This document shows, piece after piece, positions 17,376 through 25,881 of a stretch of 64,000 nucleotides of DNA. The notes beneath the pieces were generated by a model. It searched no databases and was not told where the DNA came from. It saw only the letters and a program-made list of their open reading frames with translations. Location of the stretch: NCBI GenBank assembly GCA_002493595.1, contig DKZG01000014.1, forward strand, positions 62,001-126,000, written 5' to 3'. Made by a program: the position numbers and the translations under genes. This DNA is from Ruminococcaceae bacterium UBA7080. Its GTDB lineage: Bacteria; Bacillota; Clostridia; Oscillospirales; Acutalibacteraceae. Position 1 is the first letter of the stretch; the number at the start of each line of letters is the position of its first letter.

Positions 17376-17423
17376 AAATTTAATATATTACTGAACTCTT
17401 TATAAGAAAGGTTTAAAAACAGT

Positions 17424-17720
17424 ATGGAATACAGACTCGGTAATTCATTAAGAATTAAATCACGCGGCGATACAGTTGAGCTTACCTGCCCTAAATGCAA
17501 AGAAAAAGTGCAGTTTGGTGTTTTTTCTAATTTTGAAAGACGTCTTGCACCGAAAATTACTCTGCTCGACTGTAATACTGTTTATTTTTTGGTTTGTCCC
17601 GAATGTGCGGCTGTTTTTACGGTTGACGAGGCAAAAGGAGACAGTTTTAAAAAAGGACAAAAACTGTCAATCGGTAATTTTGACTTAAAAACGCTCAAAG
17701 AATTTAAAACAAAATTATGA
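17424..17720 (+). CDS. Small zinc-ribbon protein
   Basis: 98-residue soluble protein with two CxxC knuckles, CPKC around residues 22-25 and CPEC around 58-61, which should hold one zinc ion, followed by a lysine-rich C-terminal half. No enzymatic domain is visible, and the family is known only as zinc-ribbon proteins of unknown role. Its stop overlaps the start of the DUF1294 gene by four bases, so both are made together. Confidence 0.82.
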   Translation: MEYRLGNSLRIKSRGDTVELTCPKCKEKVQFGVFSNFERRLAPKITLLDCNTVYFLVCPECAAVFTVDEAKGDSFKKGQKLSIGNFDLKTLKEFKTKL

Positions 17721-18007
17721 TTATAAAACAAGTTGCTTTTTGGGCGATTATATGTTTTATCTGTCTTAATCTCCTTTCATCACTTCTTGCATATACTGAC
17801 AAAAGAAATGCCGTTCACAATAAACGCAGAGTCCCCGAATCCAAACTAATGTTTGCCGGTTTTCTGGGAGGAGCATTTGGCGAATATATTACTATGAGAT
17901 TCATTCATCACAAAACAAAACATGCAAAATTCATGATTGGACTGCCGCTCATAATGCTTTTTCAAGCTTCAATACTTATATTTATAATTGTAAAGGCTGC
18001 AAATTAA
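17717..18007 (+). CDS. DUF1294 membrane protein
   Basis: 96-residue protein with two hydrophobic helices (about residues 5-25 and 72-93) and between them the DUF1294 signature: YTDKRNAV, RRVPES, the Gly-rich FLGGAFGEY and HHKTKHAKF. Members are small membrane proteins of unknown function, common in Firmicutes, sometimes fused to cold-shock domains. It is translationally coupled to the zinc-ribbon gene. Its stop codon lies in the loop of its own terminator. Confidence 0.88.
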   Translation: MIIKQVAFWAIICFICLNLLSSLLAYTDKRNAVHNKRRVPESKLMFAGFLGGAFGEYITMRFIHHKTKHAKFMIGLPLIMLFQASILIFIIVKAAN

Positions 18008-18020
18008 TGCAGCCTTTTTT
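17994..18020 (+). terminator. Intrinsic terminator overlapping the DUF1294 stop codon
   Basis: Stem AGGCTGCA with TGCAGCCT around an ATTAA-type loop that contains the stop codon, followed by a T-run at 18015-18020. On the minus strand it may weakly end spoIVA transcripts. Confidence 0.85.
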
Positions 18021-18053
18021 AATTTGTTGCTGAATAAGAACAAGTCCCGCAGT

Positions 18054-19529
18054 TTAAAGAATTATGCATATAAGCCCGTTACAGCCTTCATTTATTACGC
18101 GTTCAATGGTTTCTCTGAATTTATTTCGTGCATCAACAGGCATACGATATAACTTGTTATTTAGACCCTCACTGACCAGCTCATGAAGTGATTTTCCGAA
18201 AATGTTCGTATTCCAAATATCTGCCGGATTCTCTTCAAATTCTTTAAGAAGATACATAACCAGCTCCTGACTCTGGCTCTCACTGCCCACTATAGGCGCT
18301 ACTTCAGTAAAGGTATTGCATTTTATCATGTGAATGGATGGTGCTTCAGCTTTCAGCCTTACGCCATAACGTCCCCCCTGTTTCATAATTTCAGGGTCAC
18401 TTAGAGAAAGCTGGTTCATTTCCGGCATTACAATACCATACCCGCTTTCTTCCACGTCCGCAAGAGCTTTTGAAAAACGCTCATACTCTTTACGCATTGT
18501 CACGAGTGAAATAAAATTATTCATAAGGTCCTTTTCACTTTTTATTTCAATATGACATTTTTCAGATAATATTTGATAAAAATATGAATTATCAACATAA
18601 AACTTCATATCAACTGATCCGTCTGATAAATTCAAAGCAGAAATGGATACAGAATCAACAAATTCATTATCCTTAATGCACTGAGCAAAATCTTTAATAC
18701 TGCGAATGCTTGTAATCCTTGAAACATTGCCTCGGATTGAATCAAAAAGAGAGGATTTAAGATAATTTTCCTTTTCAAGATTATTAATCCATGAAGGAAA
18801 ATGAATTCCAACTTTAGAAACAGGAAATTCATAAAGAATATCCGATAGTATATCATTCACTTCCTGTTCGGTAAGTTCAAGACAGTTTACAGGTATAACC
18901 GGAACACCGTATTCGTCAGTTAAATTTTTGCAAAGACTGATTGTAGAAGGCTGTTGAGGCTCAGCACTGTTCATAAGCACAATAAATGGCTTGTTAAGCT
19001 CCTTAAGCTCTTCAATTACTCTTTGCTCAGCCTCCTGGTATTCATCACGTGGAATGGAGCTTATAGAGCCATCCGTAGTCACAACAAGGCCGATTGTTGA
19101 ATGCTCCGTAATGACTTTCTTGGTGCCGATTTCTGCTGCCATATTAAAGGGTATTTCCTCATCATACCAAGGCGTCATAACCATTCTCGGCTGATCCTCT
19201 TCAATATAACCTACCGAGCTGGGAACAATATAGCCAACACAATCAATAAGTCTGACACGCATCTTCAGATTGTCATTCATGTGAAGCTCAACAGCGTCTT
19301 CGGGTATAAATTTCGGCTCGGTTGTCATAATGGTTCTTCCTGCTGCAGATTGCGGAAGCTCATCCTGGGCTCTCTCTCTAACGAACGAATCGTCAATATT
19401 GGGTATTACCATTGAGTCCATAAATCTTTTAATGAAGGTAGATTTACCTGTTCTAACAGGACCAACAACACCTATGTAAATGTCGCCGCCTGTTCGTTTA
19501 GAAATATCATTGTAAATATTGTTGTTCAT
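18054..19529 (-). CDS. spoIVA: Stage IV sporulation protein A (coat morphogenetic ATPase)
   Basis: Cytoskeletal ATPase that polymerises on the forespore surface and forms the base of the spore coat. The 491-residue protein has the expected length. It starts with MNNNIYNDISKRTGGDIYIG and Walker A GPVRTGKST, has the family switch and Sensor-like segments (MTTEPKFIP, LIDCVGYIVPSSVGY, VVTTDGS) and NSAEPQQPST at the base-specificity position, then the SpoIVA middle and C-terminal domains ending in CNGLICIIL. I took the ATG at 19529, which has GAGG six bases upstream. It starts 8 bases after the stop of the SipL-like gene, whose product is its known partner in Clostridioides difficile. In B. subtilis SpoVM anchors it, and spoVM is also in this window. 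Confidence 0.97.
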   Translation of the reverse strand: MNNNIYNDISKRTGGDIYIGVVGPVRTGKSTFIKRFMDSMVIPNIDDSFVRERAQDELPQSAAGRTIMTTEPKFIPEDAVELHMNDNLKMRVRLIDCVGYIVPSSVGYIEEDQPRMVMTPWYDEEIPFNMAAEIGTKKVITEHSTIGLVVTTDGSISSIPRDEYQEAEQRVIEELKELNKPFIVLMNSAEPQQPSTISLCKNLTDEYGVPVIPVNCLELTEQEVNDILSDILYEFPVSKVGIHFPSWINNLEKENYLKSSLFDSIRGNVSRITSIRSIKDFAQCIKDNEFVDSVSISALNLSDGSVDMKFYVDNSYFYQILSEKCHIEIKSEKDLMNNFISLVTMRKEYERFSKALADVEESGYGIVMPEMNQLSLSDPEIMKQGGRYGVRLKAEAPSIHMIKCNTFTEVAPIVGSESQSQELVMYLLKEFEENPADIWNTNIFGKSLHELVSEGLNNKLYRMPVDARNKFRETIERVINEGCNGLICIIL

Positions 19530-19537
19530 AATTAACC

Positions 19538-21031
19538 TCACATTCCCGGAACAAGCAGTACCATTTTGTTATCAATAATCTGTGATTTTAGATTATTTTC
19601 TTCCATGATCAGAGACATATCCGTTGAAAAGCTTTTTGCAATATCCCAGATATCTTCATTTTTATCGGCAAAATACAAGGTTAATTCCGGCATATTTAAA
19701 TTATTTTTCTCACCGCTAACCTCAATATCAGTGAGATAATCGACATTCTGTGTTTTATAAAGATAGACCTGATAATTATAACTAAGTCGCAGCGTAACCC
19801 TATTTGTTCCCTTTATTACAAAATCATAAGACAAAAGATTGATAACAGCTTCGCCGTCACAGATTTCATCACTGATTTTAAATGAGAGCTGTGATGTTTT
19901 TTCATAATAGCAGAGCTGCGATGTATCATCATAGTATAAAAAGGCCAGCTTCACCGAAAGTTTCAGCTCTGATTCAACGACAGAACAGCTCTCAATACTG
20001 GGCGAAAGATTGAGTATTTCAATAATATTTTTGTCACAATCAAAAGCTATTTCATCGGTACGGTCATCATTATAATATATTGGCGATTGTTTTACAGTTA
20101 ATCGTTCGCTTAAAATTTGAGTATCAAAATTAGGCATATATGAATCTGTAATAAAGTTTTGCTGCTCAATAGAAAAAATCTGATAGCTTATTGCTGCACA
20201 GCCGACAATTTCAATTTCGTTTACAACATTATCTGAATTTGTTTTTGATTTTATATAAATATTGGAAATTCTTGCATTTACAAGAGCATGATCCTCATCT
20301 GAGCAATCACTGATATCAATAATTTTGCTTATTGAAAATGAGTGAGAACATTTTTCATCGTGATTATCATCACTCTTATAAATAACAGATACTTCTACAC
20401 GCAGCTTCACAAGCATTTTATCCTTAATTATTTTCGTTTCCTCAAGATAACAGGAGTTGCAAGAGTCAACAATATTCTTGATCTGCGTATTTGAATTTGA
20501 AACAGAGAAAGCCTCATCAAACTCGGCGGTACATACACCGGCATTTCTGCTTATAAGGCACGGAATATTTATTTCCCTCGTGAATGCATTCTTACAATTG
20601 GTAAGGCATTTTCCCGAGCTTTTGCGATACACACATATCTTTGCACACAGGGATGTGTGAATATCTATTCTTCTCTGATTTATAAGCCTGAAATTTGAGT
20701 ATTTTGTAATCAGTTTTACATCGGCAAAGCTTACAAGGTCAGAATTTTCTATATCAATACTTTTTGTAAATTCCTCCTCAAAAATATTTGACAGAGTGCA
20801 CATATCCTTGTTTAGATACGTTAGACAAATAATGGTTTTAGCATGAATATTAAGCTTTGAGTCACTGATATCATAATTGGTGACGGCATTGCTGACACTG
20901 CATTTGATTATTCGTTCAATGTCATCAAGATATTGCGGCAAATTTTCCTGAAAGTCCAGTTCAAAATTTTCCGACAGCCTTTGCGTATTCTCGTTAAAAC
21001 ACATTGGCTTATACTCTTTACACAGCTCCAT
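19538..21031 (-). CDS. SPOCS/DUF3794 and LysM protein, SipL-like spore coat protein
   Basis: 497-residue protein with no signal peptide. Most of it consists of repeated beta-rich SPOCS (DUF3794) units: the blocks around residues 40-160, 160-290 and 300-430 each carry the L/V-alternating strands of that domain. The last 50 residues form a LysM domain (LYFADKNEDIWDIAKSFSTD...NNL...MVLLVPGM). This is the architecture of SipL, which in C. difficile binds SpoIVA through its LysM domain and is needed for coat localisation. The direct neighbour downstream is spoIVA, eight bases away, and a sigma-E-like promoter lies upstream; both support a spore coat role. I infer orthology with SipL from architecture and context. 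Confidence 0.88.
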   Translation of the reverse strand: MELCKEYKPMCFNENTQRLSENFELDFQENLPQYLDDIERIIKCSVSNAVTNYDISDSKLNIHAKTIICLTYLNKDMCTLSNIFEEEFTKSIDIENSDLVSFADVKLITKYSNFRLINQRRIDIHTSLCAKICVYRKSSGKCLTNCKNAFTREINIPCLISRNAGVCTAEFDEAFSVSNSNTQIKNIVDSCNSCYLEETKIIKDKMLVKLRVEVSVIYKSDDNHDEKCSHSFSISKIIDISDCSDEDHALVNARISNIYIKSKTNSDNVVNEIEIVGCAAISYQIFSIEQQNFITDSYMPNFDTQILSERLTVKQSPIYYNDDRTDEIAFDCDKNIIEILNLSPSIESCSVVESELKLSVKLAFLYYDDTSQLCYYEKTSQLSFKISDEICDGEAVINLLSYDFVIKGTNRVTLRLSYNYQVYLYKTQNVDYLTDIEVSGEKNNLNMPELTLYFADKNEDIWDIAKSFSTDMSLIMEENNLKSQIIDNKMVLLVPGM

Positions 21032-21059
21032 AGTTATATCTCCTTTAATGTTTCTACAA

Positions 21060-21091
21060 ATATCTATGAAAGCAAACTGAAGAATATTACC
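21060..21091 (-). promoter_or_regulatory. Candidate sigma-E (mother cell) promoter for sipL-spoIVA
   Basis: On the minus strand GGTAATATT (21083-21091) and CATAGATAT (21060-21068) are separated by 14 bases. This fits the sigma-E pattern of a KMATATT-like -35 and a CATA-type -10 with 13-15 bases between. No good sigma-A promoter is visible here, and sigma-E control is what spoIVA has in other spore-formers. Confidence 0.7.
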
Positions 21092-21112
21092 GAATATTAA
21101 GTAAATATATAT

Positions 21113-21141
21113 AAAAAAAGAAGCATTCTTTTGAATGCTTC
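21113..21141 (-). terminator. Intrinsic terminator of the GPH transporter gene
   Basis: GAAGCATTC paired with GAATGCTTC (21120-21141), followed on the minus strand by CTTTTTTTAT. It lies 14 bases beyond the stop codon and insulates sipL from the transporter. Confidence 0.85.
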
Positions 21142-21154
21142 TTTTATGTAAAAA

Positions 21155-23593
21155 CTATTTATTCTTTCTGGATTCTTTTTTCGCTTTTTTTTCAGCTTTG
21201 CGCTTTTCAAGTTCAGCCTTTTCCTCTGCAAGCTTTCTTGCAGTTTCCTCATCCTTAATTCTGTCCTCTTCCTCTGCTTTTGTTTTAGCTTCGTCATAAA
21301 GAGCGGCAATCTCGTCAAAGTGGCTGTAATTTTCCTGCTGAACAAGTAATTTTTTAGCATCATTAAATGGTTTAGCTGCACGATTAAACTTTGCAAACTC
21401 ATCCATAAGTGCCTTTGTATCTTTTTGGATAGCCTTTTTATCGTTAGAAAGAGACTTAATTTCTGCCTTAAGACGGTTAACTGTTTCTTTGTCGTCTTCT
21501 TTTTTAGCAAGAGTCATCTCCTCAGTAAGCTCAAAAATCTTAGAATCAATATTGTCTTCCTTATCAAAAAGAGCAGTAAGAGCTGCCATATCAGGTTCAA
21601 CAAACTCGTTTACCGAACCATAATACTTGTCATAGGATTTCTTTGCACTGATTTTACTTTTTGCAAGTTCAATTTCGAAACTTCTGAATTCTTTTTCTTT
21701 AGGTGTATTTTTGGGTAATGCCTTTGCCTTATTTAACTCAACTTTAACTGCATTGATATTAATATCTTTAATGGCGTTAAGTCCCTGAGCATAAATATCT
21801 GTATAAACAGCAACCTTATGCTTGAATAAATCGGAATTAAATTTGTCAAGCTCATCACATACAAATTTAGAAATTTCAATCTCTTCATTATAATTAAGTG
21901 CATCGCGGTAAGCCTGTTTAGCCATTTTTCGTTCAAGCTTATCGCTGATGTTTTTATAATCATTTTTAGACACTTCTTTTGGCTGGCAAGCGGCCATTTC
22001 TCTTGCATTATTAACAAGATCAATTGCCTCAACAATCTGATGATTGTCTAAGGCATTATTGCCGTAGTCCTCGAAAAGAGAACGAACCTGAAGTACTCTG
22101 ATAACACTCTTCTGTTTCTTTTCGGTAAAATCATAGAAGAGATACGGAACCATATTAAGGAAGGCACCGACTGCAGCCATAATGATAAGTGCACCCATAA
22201 GCTTATACAGCAGACCGGGTTCGCCTTTTGTAACATCCAGAATATCAAAGGGTATTTTATAGCCATTGCCTTCATAAACACCGTAATGCTCCTGAACAGC
22301 AGGAAGAATTGCAGAAGTGAGAAGCGTTACAATGTTGCCTATAGTGAGAACCGTTGCGAACATACCATCAATGCGCTCACCTGACTTATACTGCTGATAG
22401 TCTCTTATATCAGCCTGAATAGCAGGAGTGGTAATTTGTTCAAATGCGCCTACAAGCCAGTTAAAGTAAACACAGATAAACAGCCACCAGATATTCTGCA
22501 TATTAATAATCATAGCCAAAATACAAATAACATTGGCTGTATTTACAGCAATAAGTACTTTCTTTTTACCCCATTTTTTTATGCAAATCGGAGCTAAGAG
22601 CATTCCCCATAATGCAGCATTACCTGTAAGCGTTTGAATTATCGCAAAAGTTCCGCCGCTGCAAGTGTGTCCATAATTATAGGACCATGTAAGAATATTG
22701 CCATAGGCACTTTCAAGAAAGCCAATCCAGCCTGCAAGTGCTATTATCCAAAAATACTTATTCTTAGCCACTGCTTTAAAAGAGTCAATAAAGCTAATTT
22801 GTATTGTATGGGTTTTTGCCTGAACAATTTTTTCTTCAGTGTTTGCAAAAACAACAATTGTCAATGCGATACCGATAATTGCAAAAACAGGATATGCTAT
22901 TCTGTAAACTCTAATATCGTAAAGATTATTATTTGTAGCAAACTGTGCAATAAGGGGCAGTACAATATTAATTATAGACGGTGCTAAAGAATATACAACA
23001 GATTTAATTGCAAGCACATCTGTACGCTCTTGCGTATTGGGAGATAATACATGAATTAAATTTGTATAAGCATCGTTAAAAAAGTTAAAGAAAAATTGTA
23101 AAAGTAAATTAAATATAAGTACAACCGCACATGTGATTACATATGAAGAAGATTTTCCGAATATTTGTCCGGAAAAGAAAAGCTCAAGCTTTTCATAAGG
23201 AAACCATACATAGCCTAAAGCAATAAGAGCTGTAGGTATACCCATTGACAGAAGATAAGGCCTGTATTTACCGCCCTTACCTCTTGTATTATCAATCATG
23301 TTGGCACGTATACCGGTTAAAGGTATATTAGCTAAAGTTGCAATAAGATATAAATAATACATATCCATTGCACCAATACCGATAGCACCACCGACAATCA
23401 TATTAGTAGTTGAAACAACAAGTGCCATACCCATTGAAATAATGAAATAAGCACCTATTCCGCCGCCGGCATAAGCAACGATTTCTTTAAATGACATAAA
23501 TCGTCCCTTGGGTGGCTCTTTCCAATAAAATCTGACATTGTCTATCAATCCTAATGCCTTTTGTTTAATTGATGTCTCGCTTGCCACATACAT
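21155..23593 (-). CDS. GPH-family (MelB-like) sugar:cation symporter with a long charged cytoplasmic tail
   Basis: 812-residue protein. The first roughly 490 residues are a 12-helix MFS transporter of the glycoside-pentoside-hexuronide type: the loop after helix 2 carries DNTRGKGGKYRPYLL, the GPH signature. About 300 residues follow that are not part of a typical MelB: strongly charged, with Lys/Glu/Ala heptad-like repeats, several predicted helices and a final basic run (KKAKKESRKNK). It may act as a cytoplasmic coiled-coil domain. It has an AAGGAGAG site, its own promoter and its own terminator. The transported sugar is unknown. Related long transporters occur in Clostridia, but I cannot name the tail domain. 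Confidence 0.85.
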   Translation of the reverse strand: MYVASETSIKQKALGLIDNVRFYWKEPPKGRFMSFKEIVAYAGGGIGAYFIISMGMALVVSTTNMIVGGAIGIGAMDMYYLYLIATLANIPLTGIRANMIDNTRGKGGKYRPYLLSMGIPTALIALGYVWFPYEKLELFFSGQIFGKSSSYVITCAVVLIFNLLLQFFFNFFNDAYTNLIHVLSPNTQERTDVLAIKSVVYSLAPSIINIVLPLIAQFATNNNLYDIRVYRIAYPVFAIIGIALTIVVFANTEEKIVQAKTHTIQISFIDSFKAVAKNKYFWIIALAGWIGFLESAYGNILTWSYNYGHTCSGGTFAIIQTLTGNAALWGMLLAPICIKKWGKKKVLIAVNTANVICILAMIINMQNIWWLFICVYFNWLVGAFEQITTPAIQADIRDYQQYKSGERIDGMFATVLTIGNIVTLLTSAILPAVQEHYGVYEGNGYKIPFDILDVTKGEPGLLYKLMGALIIMAAVGAFLNMVPYLFYDFTEKKQKSVIRVLQVRSLFEDYGNNALDNHQIVEAIDLVNNAREMAACQPKEVSKNDYKNISDKLERKMAKQAYRDALNYNEEIEISKFVCDELDKFNSDLFKHKVAVYTDIYAQGLNAIKDININAVKVELNKAKALPKNTPKEKEFRSFEIELAKSKISAKKSYDKYYGSVNEFVEPDMAALTALFDKEDNIDSKIFELTEEMTLAKKEDDKETVNRLKAEIKSLSNDKKAIQKDTKALMDEFAKFNRAAKPFNDAKKLLVQQENYSHFDEIAALYDEAKTKAEEEDRIKDEETARKLAEEKAELEKRKAEKKAKKESRKNK

Positions 23594-23623
23594 CTCTCCT
23601 TTTCTTTTACAGATAGCTTATCT

Positions 23624-23652
23624 ATTCTAGCATATTCACTTTACAATTGCAA
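23624..23652 (-). promoter_or_regulatory. Sigma-A promoter for the GPH transporter
   Basis: TTGCAA (23647-23652), 17-base spacer and TAGAAT (23624-23629) with an extended TGC just before it on the minus strand. Confidence 0.75.
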
Positions 23653-23680
23653 CAAAATTTATTAATAATTTGTCTATTAT

Positions 23681-24565
23681 TTAATTAAATTCTAACAAAT
23701 ATGTTTCATCATTATTGCAAATAACTTTTATAGCATCTCCATCCTTTGAAAAAGACAGTGAATTTTTGAGCTGATCAAACTTCTTATCACTAACCTTTGG
23801 TATTTCTGTTTGATCTGTAAACAAAAAATCCATATCCCCTGTTCTGCTCTGTTGCATTGCAAATCCAATAAGTGCTTTGCCCTGATTTTTCTCTATATCT
23901 GCTGCCGGATTAAAATAATACCATTCATCCTTAAATTGAACATAAGAAAGAATTGATGATGCACCCAGTGCGTGACACGCCTTTGCACCGCCTTGCAAAA
24001 CCAAAAATTCAAATAGAGATGCCAGTGCTGACGAATGACCCTTACCCCGTATGACTGTATCAAATACAGTAAGTGAAGATGAATCAAGCTTAAAATTCGC
24101 TGTTATATAGGTATAGACATTAAAAATATATCTATCTGCATTTACCTTACCGAATTCACATTGCTCTTTTATTTCATTTATTTTGGCATAAAACTCCGAT
24201 ACAAGCGCCTTATGCTTTTCAAGAGGATTTTTATAAGTAATATCCACTCCTGAAGAATCACCGGATACAGTAAGCTTTTCAACAAGAGCATGGAGAGGAA
24301 AGCTGGTAAAAAACAGCTTATTCACATCTTCAAGCATAGAAACATTGAATTTAACCGAATTGTCACCCAAAACAACAGCGTTACAAAGTTTTTCATAAGC
24401 TCGTACAGAACTTTCATCCATATTCTCATAATGCGAGTCGATTGTAAATCCAATTTCAGACAGTGCTTCGTTTTTTTCACTTACTTCCTTATTCTGCTTT
24501 GAGCATGCCGCAAAAGCACTAACAATCAAAACGGCTGCCAATATAGCTGCAATTAACCTCTTCAT
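23681..24565 (-). CDS. Lipoprotein resembling an inactive transglutaminase-like protein
   Basis: 294-residue lipoprotein with a signal peptide (MKRLIAAILAAVLIVSAFAA) and the lipid-modified Cys at residue 21. The middle holds a region that aligns by eye with the transglutaminase-like fold: VYTYITANF, then GKGHSSALASLFEFLVLQGGAKACH, then WYYFNPAAD at the place of the usual wy-x-vD block. In active members the second block begins with a catalytic Cys (GxC) and a His precedes the W. Here the Cys position is His and the His position is not present, so it is probably non-enzymatic. It starts six bases after the stop of the radical SAM gene, so they share a transcript. The fold match is inference. 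Confidence 0.72.
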   Translation of the reverse strand: MKRLIAAILAAVLIVSAFAACSKQNKEVSEKNEALSEIGFTIDSHYENMDESSVRAYEKLCNAVVLGDNSVKFNVSMLEDVNKLFFTSFPLHALVEKLTVSGDSSGVDITYKNPLEKHKALVSEFYAKINEIKEQCEFGKVNADRYIFNVYTYITANFKLDSSSLTVFDTVIRGKGHSSALASLFEFLVLQGGAKACHALGASSILSYVQFKDEWYYFNPAADIEKNQGKALIGFAMQQSRTGDMDFLFTDQTEIPKVSDKKFDQLKNSLSFSKDGDAIKVICNNDETYLLEFN

Positions 24566-24571
24566 AACAAT

Positions 24572-25648
24572 TTAACCTTTCATTTGCTTTATTTTATATT
24601 CATACGCTTCAAAAAAAGCTTTATATGCGGCACAATAATCACTATCCTGTCTGTTTCTCTTACAACCACCGCCGCGGCAAATATAAAACCAGCGACATTT
24701 CTTGCAGTCATCACTTAACAGGAATGATTCCTTTAAAAATTCAACAGACTTACTGCTTCTGTAAAGTTCTTTAAAAGAAGCTTCATTAATATTTCCGAGA
24801 TACCATTCATCCGTGCAATAAAAGTCACATGGATAAACACTTCCGTCACCTTCTACCACAAATTGTGTAGAACAGCAGCCATTCATTCCGCATTGTTCGG
24901 CATTGCTGCCCGAAGCAAGTGAAACATAATTATCAAACATGCGCACCGAAACAGGTTCCCTGCGCATAAAATCGTTATAATAAATATTAAAACCGCGTCT
25001 GAGAAATTCACTGTAATCGGAAACTGACATGTACATGCCCTCATCATAATTGCCGCTAAACGGTTTCAAACAAGGTATAAACTGCATGTACCGCAAATCG
25101 TGTGCTTTAAAAAACCTATAAGCTTGTCTAAAATTAAGGGCTGTTTTTTTTGTCAAAACCGACAGAACATTAAATGACACTCCGTATTTTTTTAAAAGAT
25201 CTATACCTCTCATAACATCATCAAATGATTCTGAATTATCATTGTAAAGCCTATAAGAGTTGAGTTCTTTATCTCCGTCCAAGGAAACACCTATCAAAAA
25301 ATTGTTTCTCTTAAAAAACTCTGCAAATTTATCGTTGATAAGTGTCGCATTTGTTTGCAAGCAAAGATGCACGGCAGAATTCCTACTATTATATTTTTTT
25401 ATACATTCAACAAAATCCAAATAAAAATCCAAACCCCTTAACAAAGGCTCACCGCCTTGAAAGGTAAAATAAACATCACTGCCCTCGGCAAAATCAAAGG
25501 CTGATTTTATAACGCTTTCGGCAGTATCACTGCTCATCATTCCCATTGAATAATTTGATCGCTCACTTGAAAGCGAATGATAAAAACAATATTTGCAACT
25601 TAAATTACAATTGCTTGATGCAGGTTTAAGCATCACGGAAATAGCCAT
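24572..25648 (-). CDS. Radical SAM/SPASM protein, anaerobic sulfatase-maturase type
   Basis: 358-residue radical SAM enzyme. The CxxxCxxC site is Cys14, Cys18 and Cys21 (SNCNLSCKYCFYH), followed by GGEPLL and a SPASM domain with CGMNGCC, YPCDFYC and CKKCRWFYICRGGGC for two auxiliary clusters. The CDF segment holds the Asp used as proton acceptor in the sulfatase maturase of Clostridium perfringens, which converts a Cys or Ser of sulfatases to formylglycine. No sulfatase is in the window, so its target must be elsewhere or different. The downstream lipoprotein, six bases away, is co-encoded. A sigma-A promoter precedes it. Confidence 0.87.
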   Translation of the reverse strand: MAISVMLKPASSNCNLSCKYCFYHSLSSERSNYSMGMMSSDTAESVIKSAFDFAEGSDVYFTFQGGEPLLRGLDFYLDFVECIKKYNSRNSAVHLCLQTNATLINDKFAEFFKRNNFLIGVSLDGDKELNSYRLYNDNSESFDDVMRGIDLLKKYGVSFNVLSVLTKKTALNFRQAYRFFKAHDLRYMQFIPCLKPFSGNYDEGMYMSVSDYSEFLRRGFNIYYNDFMRREPVSVRMFDNYVSLASGSNAEQCGMNGCCSTQFVVEGDGSVYPCDFYCTDEWYLGNINEASFKELYRSSKSVEFLKESFLLSDDCKKCRWFYICRGGGCKRNRQDSDYCAAYKAFFEAYEYKIKQMKG

Positions 25649-25664
25649 ATCATCACCCTAAATA

Positions 25665-25693
25665 AGTATATAATAATTTTTATTAATTAACAA
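25665..25693 (-). promoter_or_regulatory. Sigma-A promoter for the radical SAM-lipoprotein pair
   Basis: TTGTTA (25688-25693), 17-base spacer, TATACT (25665-25670), about 15 bases before the start codon. Confidence 0.68.
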
Positions 25694-25740
25694 GTATTAA
25701 TTGACACTCATATAAGCGGTGATAAAAGTTTAAAATATCG

Positions 25741-25787
25741 GAAACATAAAAAACTGCTGATATTAAATCAGCAGTTTTTTATGTTTC
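25741..25787 (-). terminator. Strong terminator at the end of the spoVM operon
   Basis: A perfect 21-bp stem (25741-25761 with 25767-25787) around a 5-base loop, with T-rich runs within the arms. The spoVM stop codon (25779-25781) lies inside the stem. It closes the long operon that begins at yicC. Confidence 0.9.
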
Positions 25788-25868
25788 ATTTTTTACTTTT
25801 TGAATTTTAAATACGCTTCTCAATAATGGTGCCAGAAACTTCGGACTTTTTATTAATACTACCTTCAT
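25779..25868 (-). CDS. spoVM: Stage V sporulation protein M (29 residues)
   Basis: A very short gene behind a GGGGGAT ribosome-binding site. The product is one amphipathic helix of 29 residues. Compared with the 26-residue B. subtilis SpoVM it keeps Met1, Lys2, Ile6, Lys7, Pro9, Lys10, Phe11, Leu12 and Arg17, and a basic C-terminus. Pro9 is the known position that sets how the helix senses membrane curvature. SpoVM sits on the convex forespore membrane and recruits SpoIVA. The order rsgA-thiN-spoVM is the same as in B. subtilis, which makes the call strong despite the size. The 13-base gap to the upstream small gene suggests co-transcription. Gene finders easily miss it. Confidence 0.92.
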   Translation of the reverse strand: MKVVLIKSPKFLAPLLRSVFKIQKVKNET

Positions 25869-25881
25869 AACTAATCCCCCA

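Noticed and set aside
22634..22987. 117-codon plus-strand open frame
   Set aside because: Antisense to membrane helices of the transporter. The Cys/Asn/Ile-rich composition is the mirror of a hydrophobic gene.
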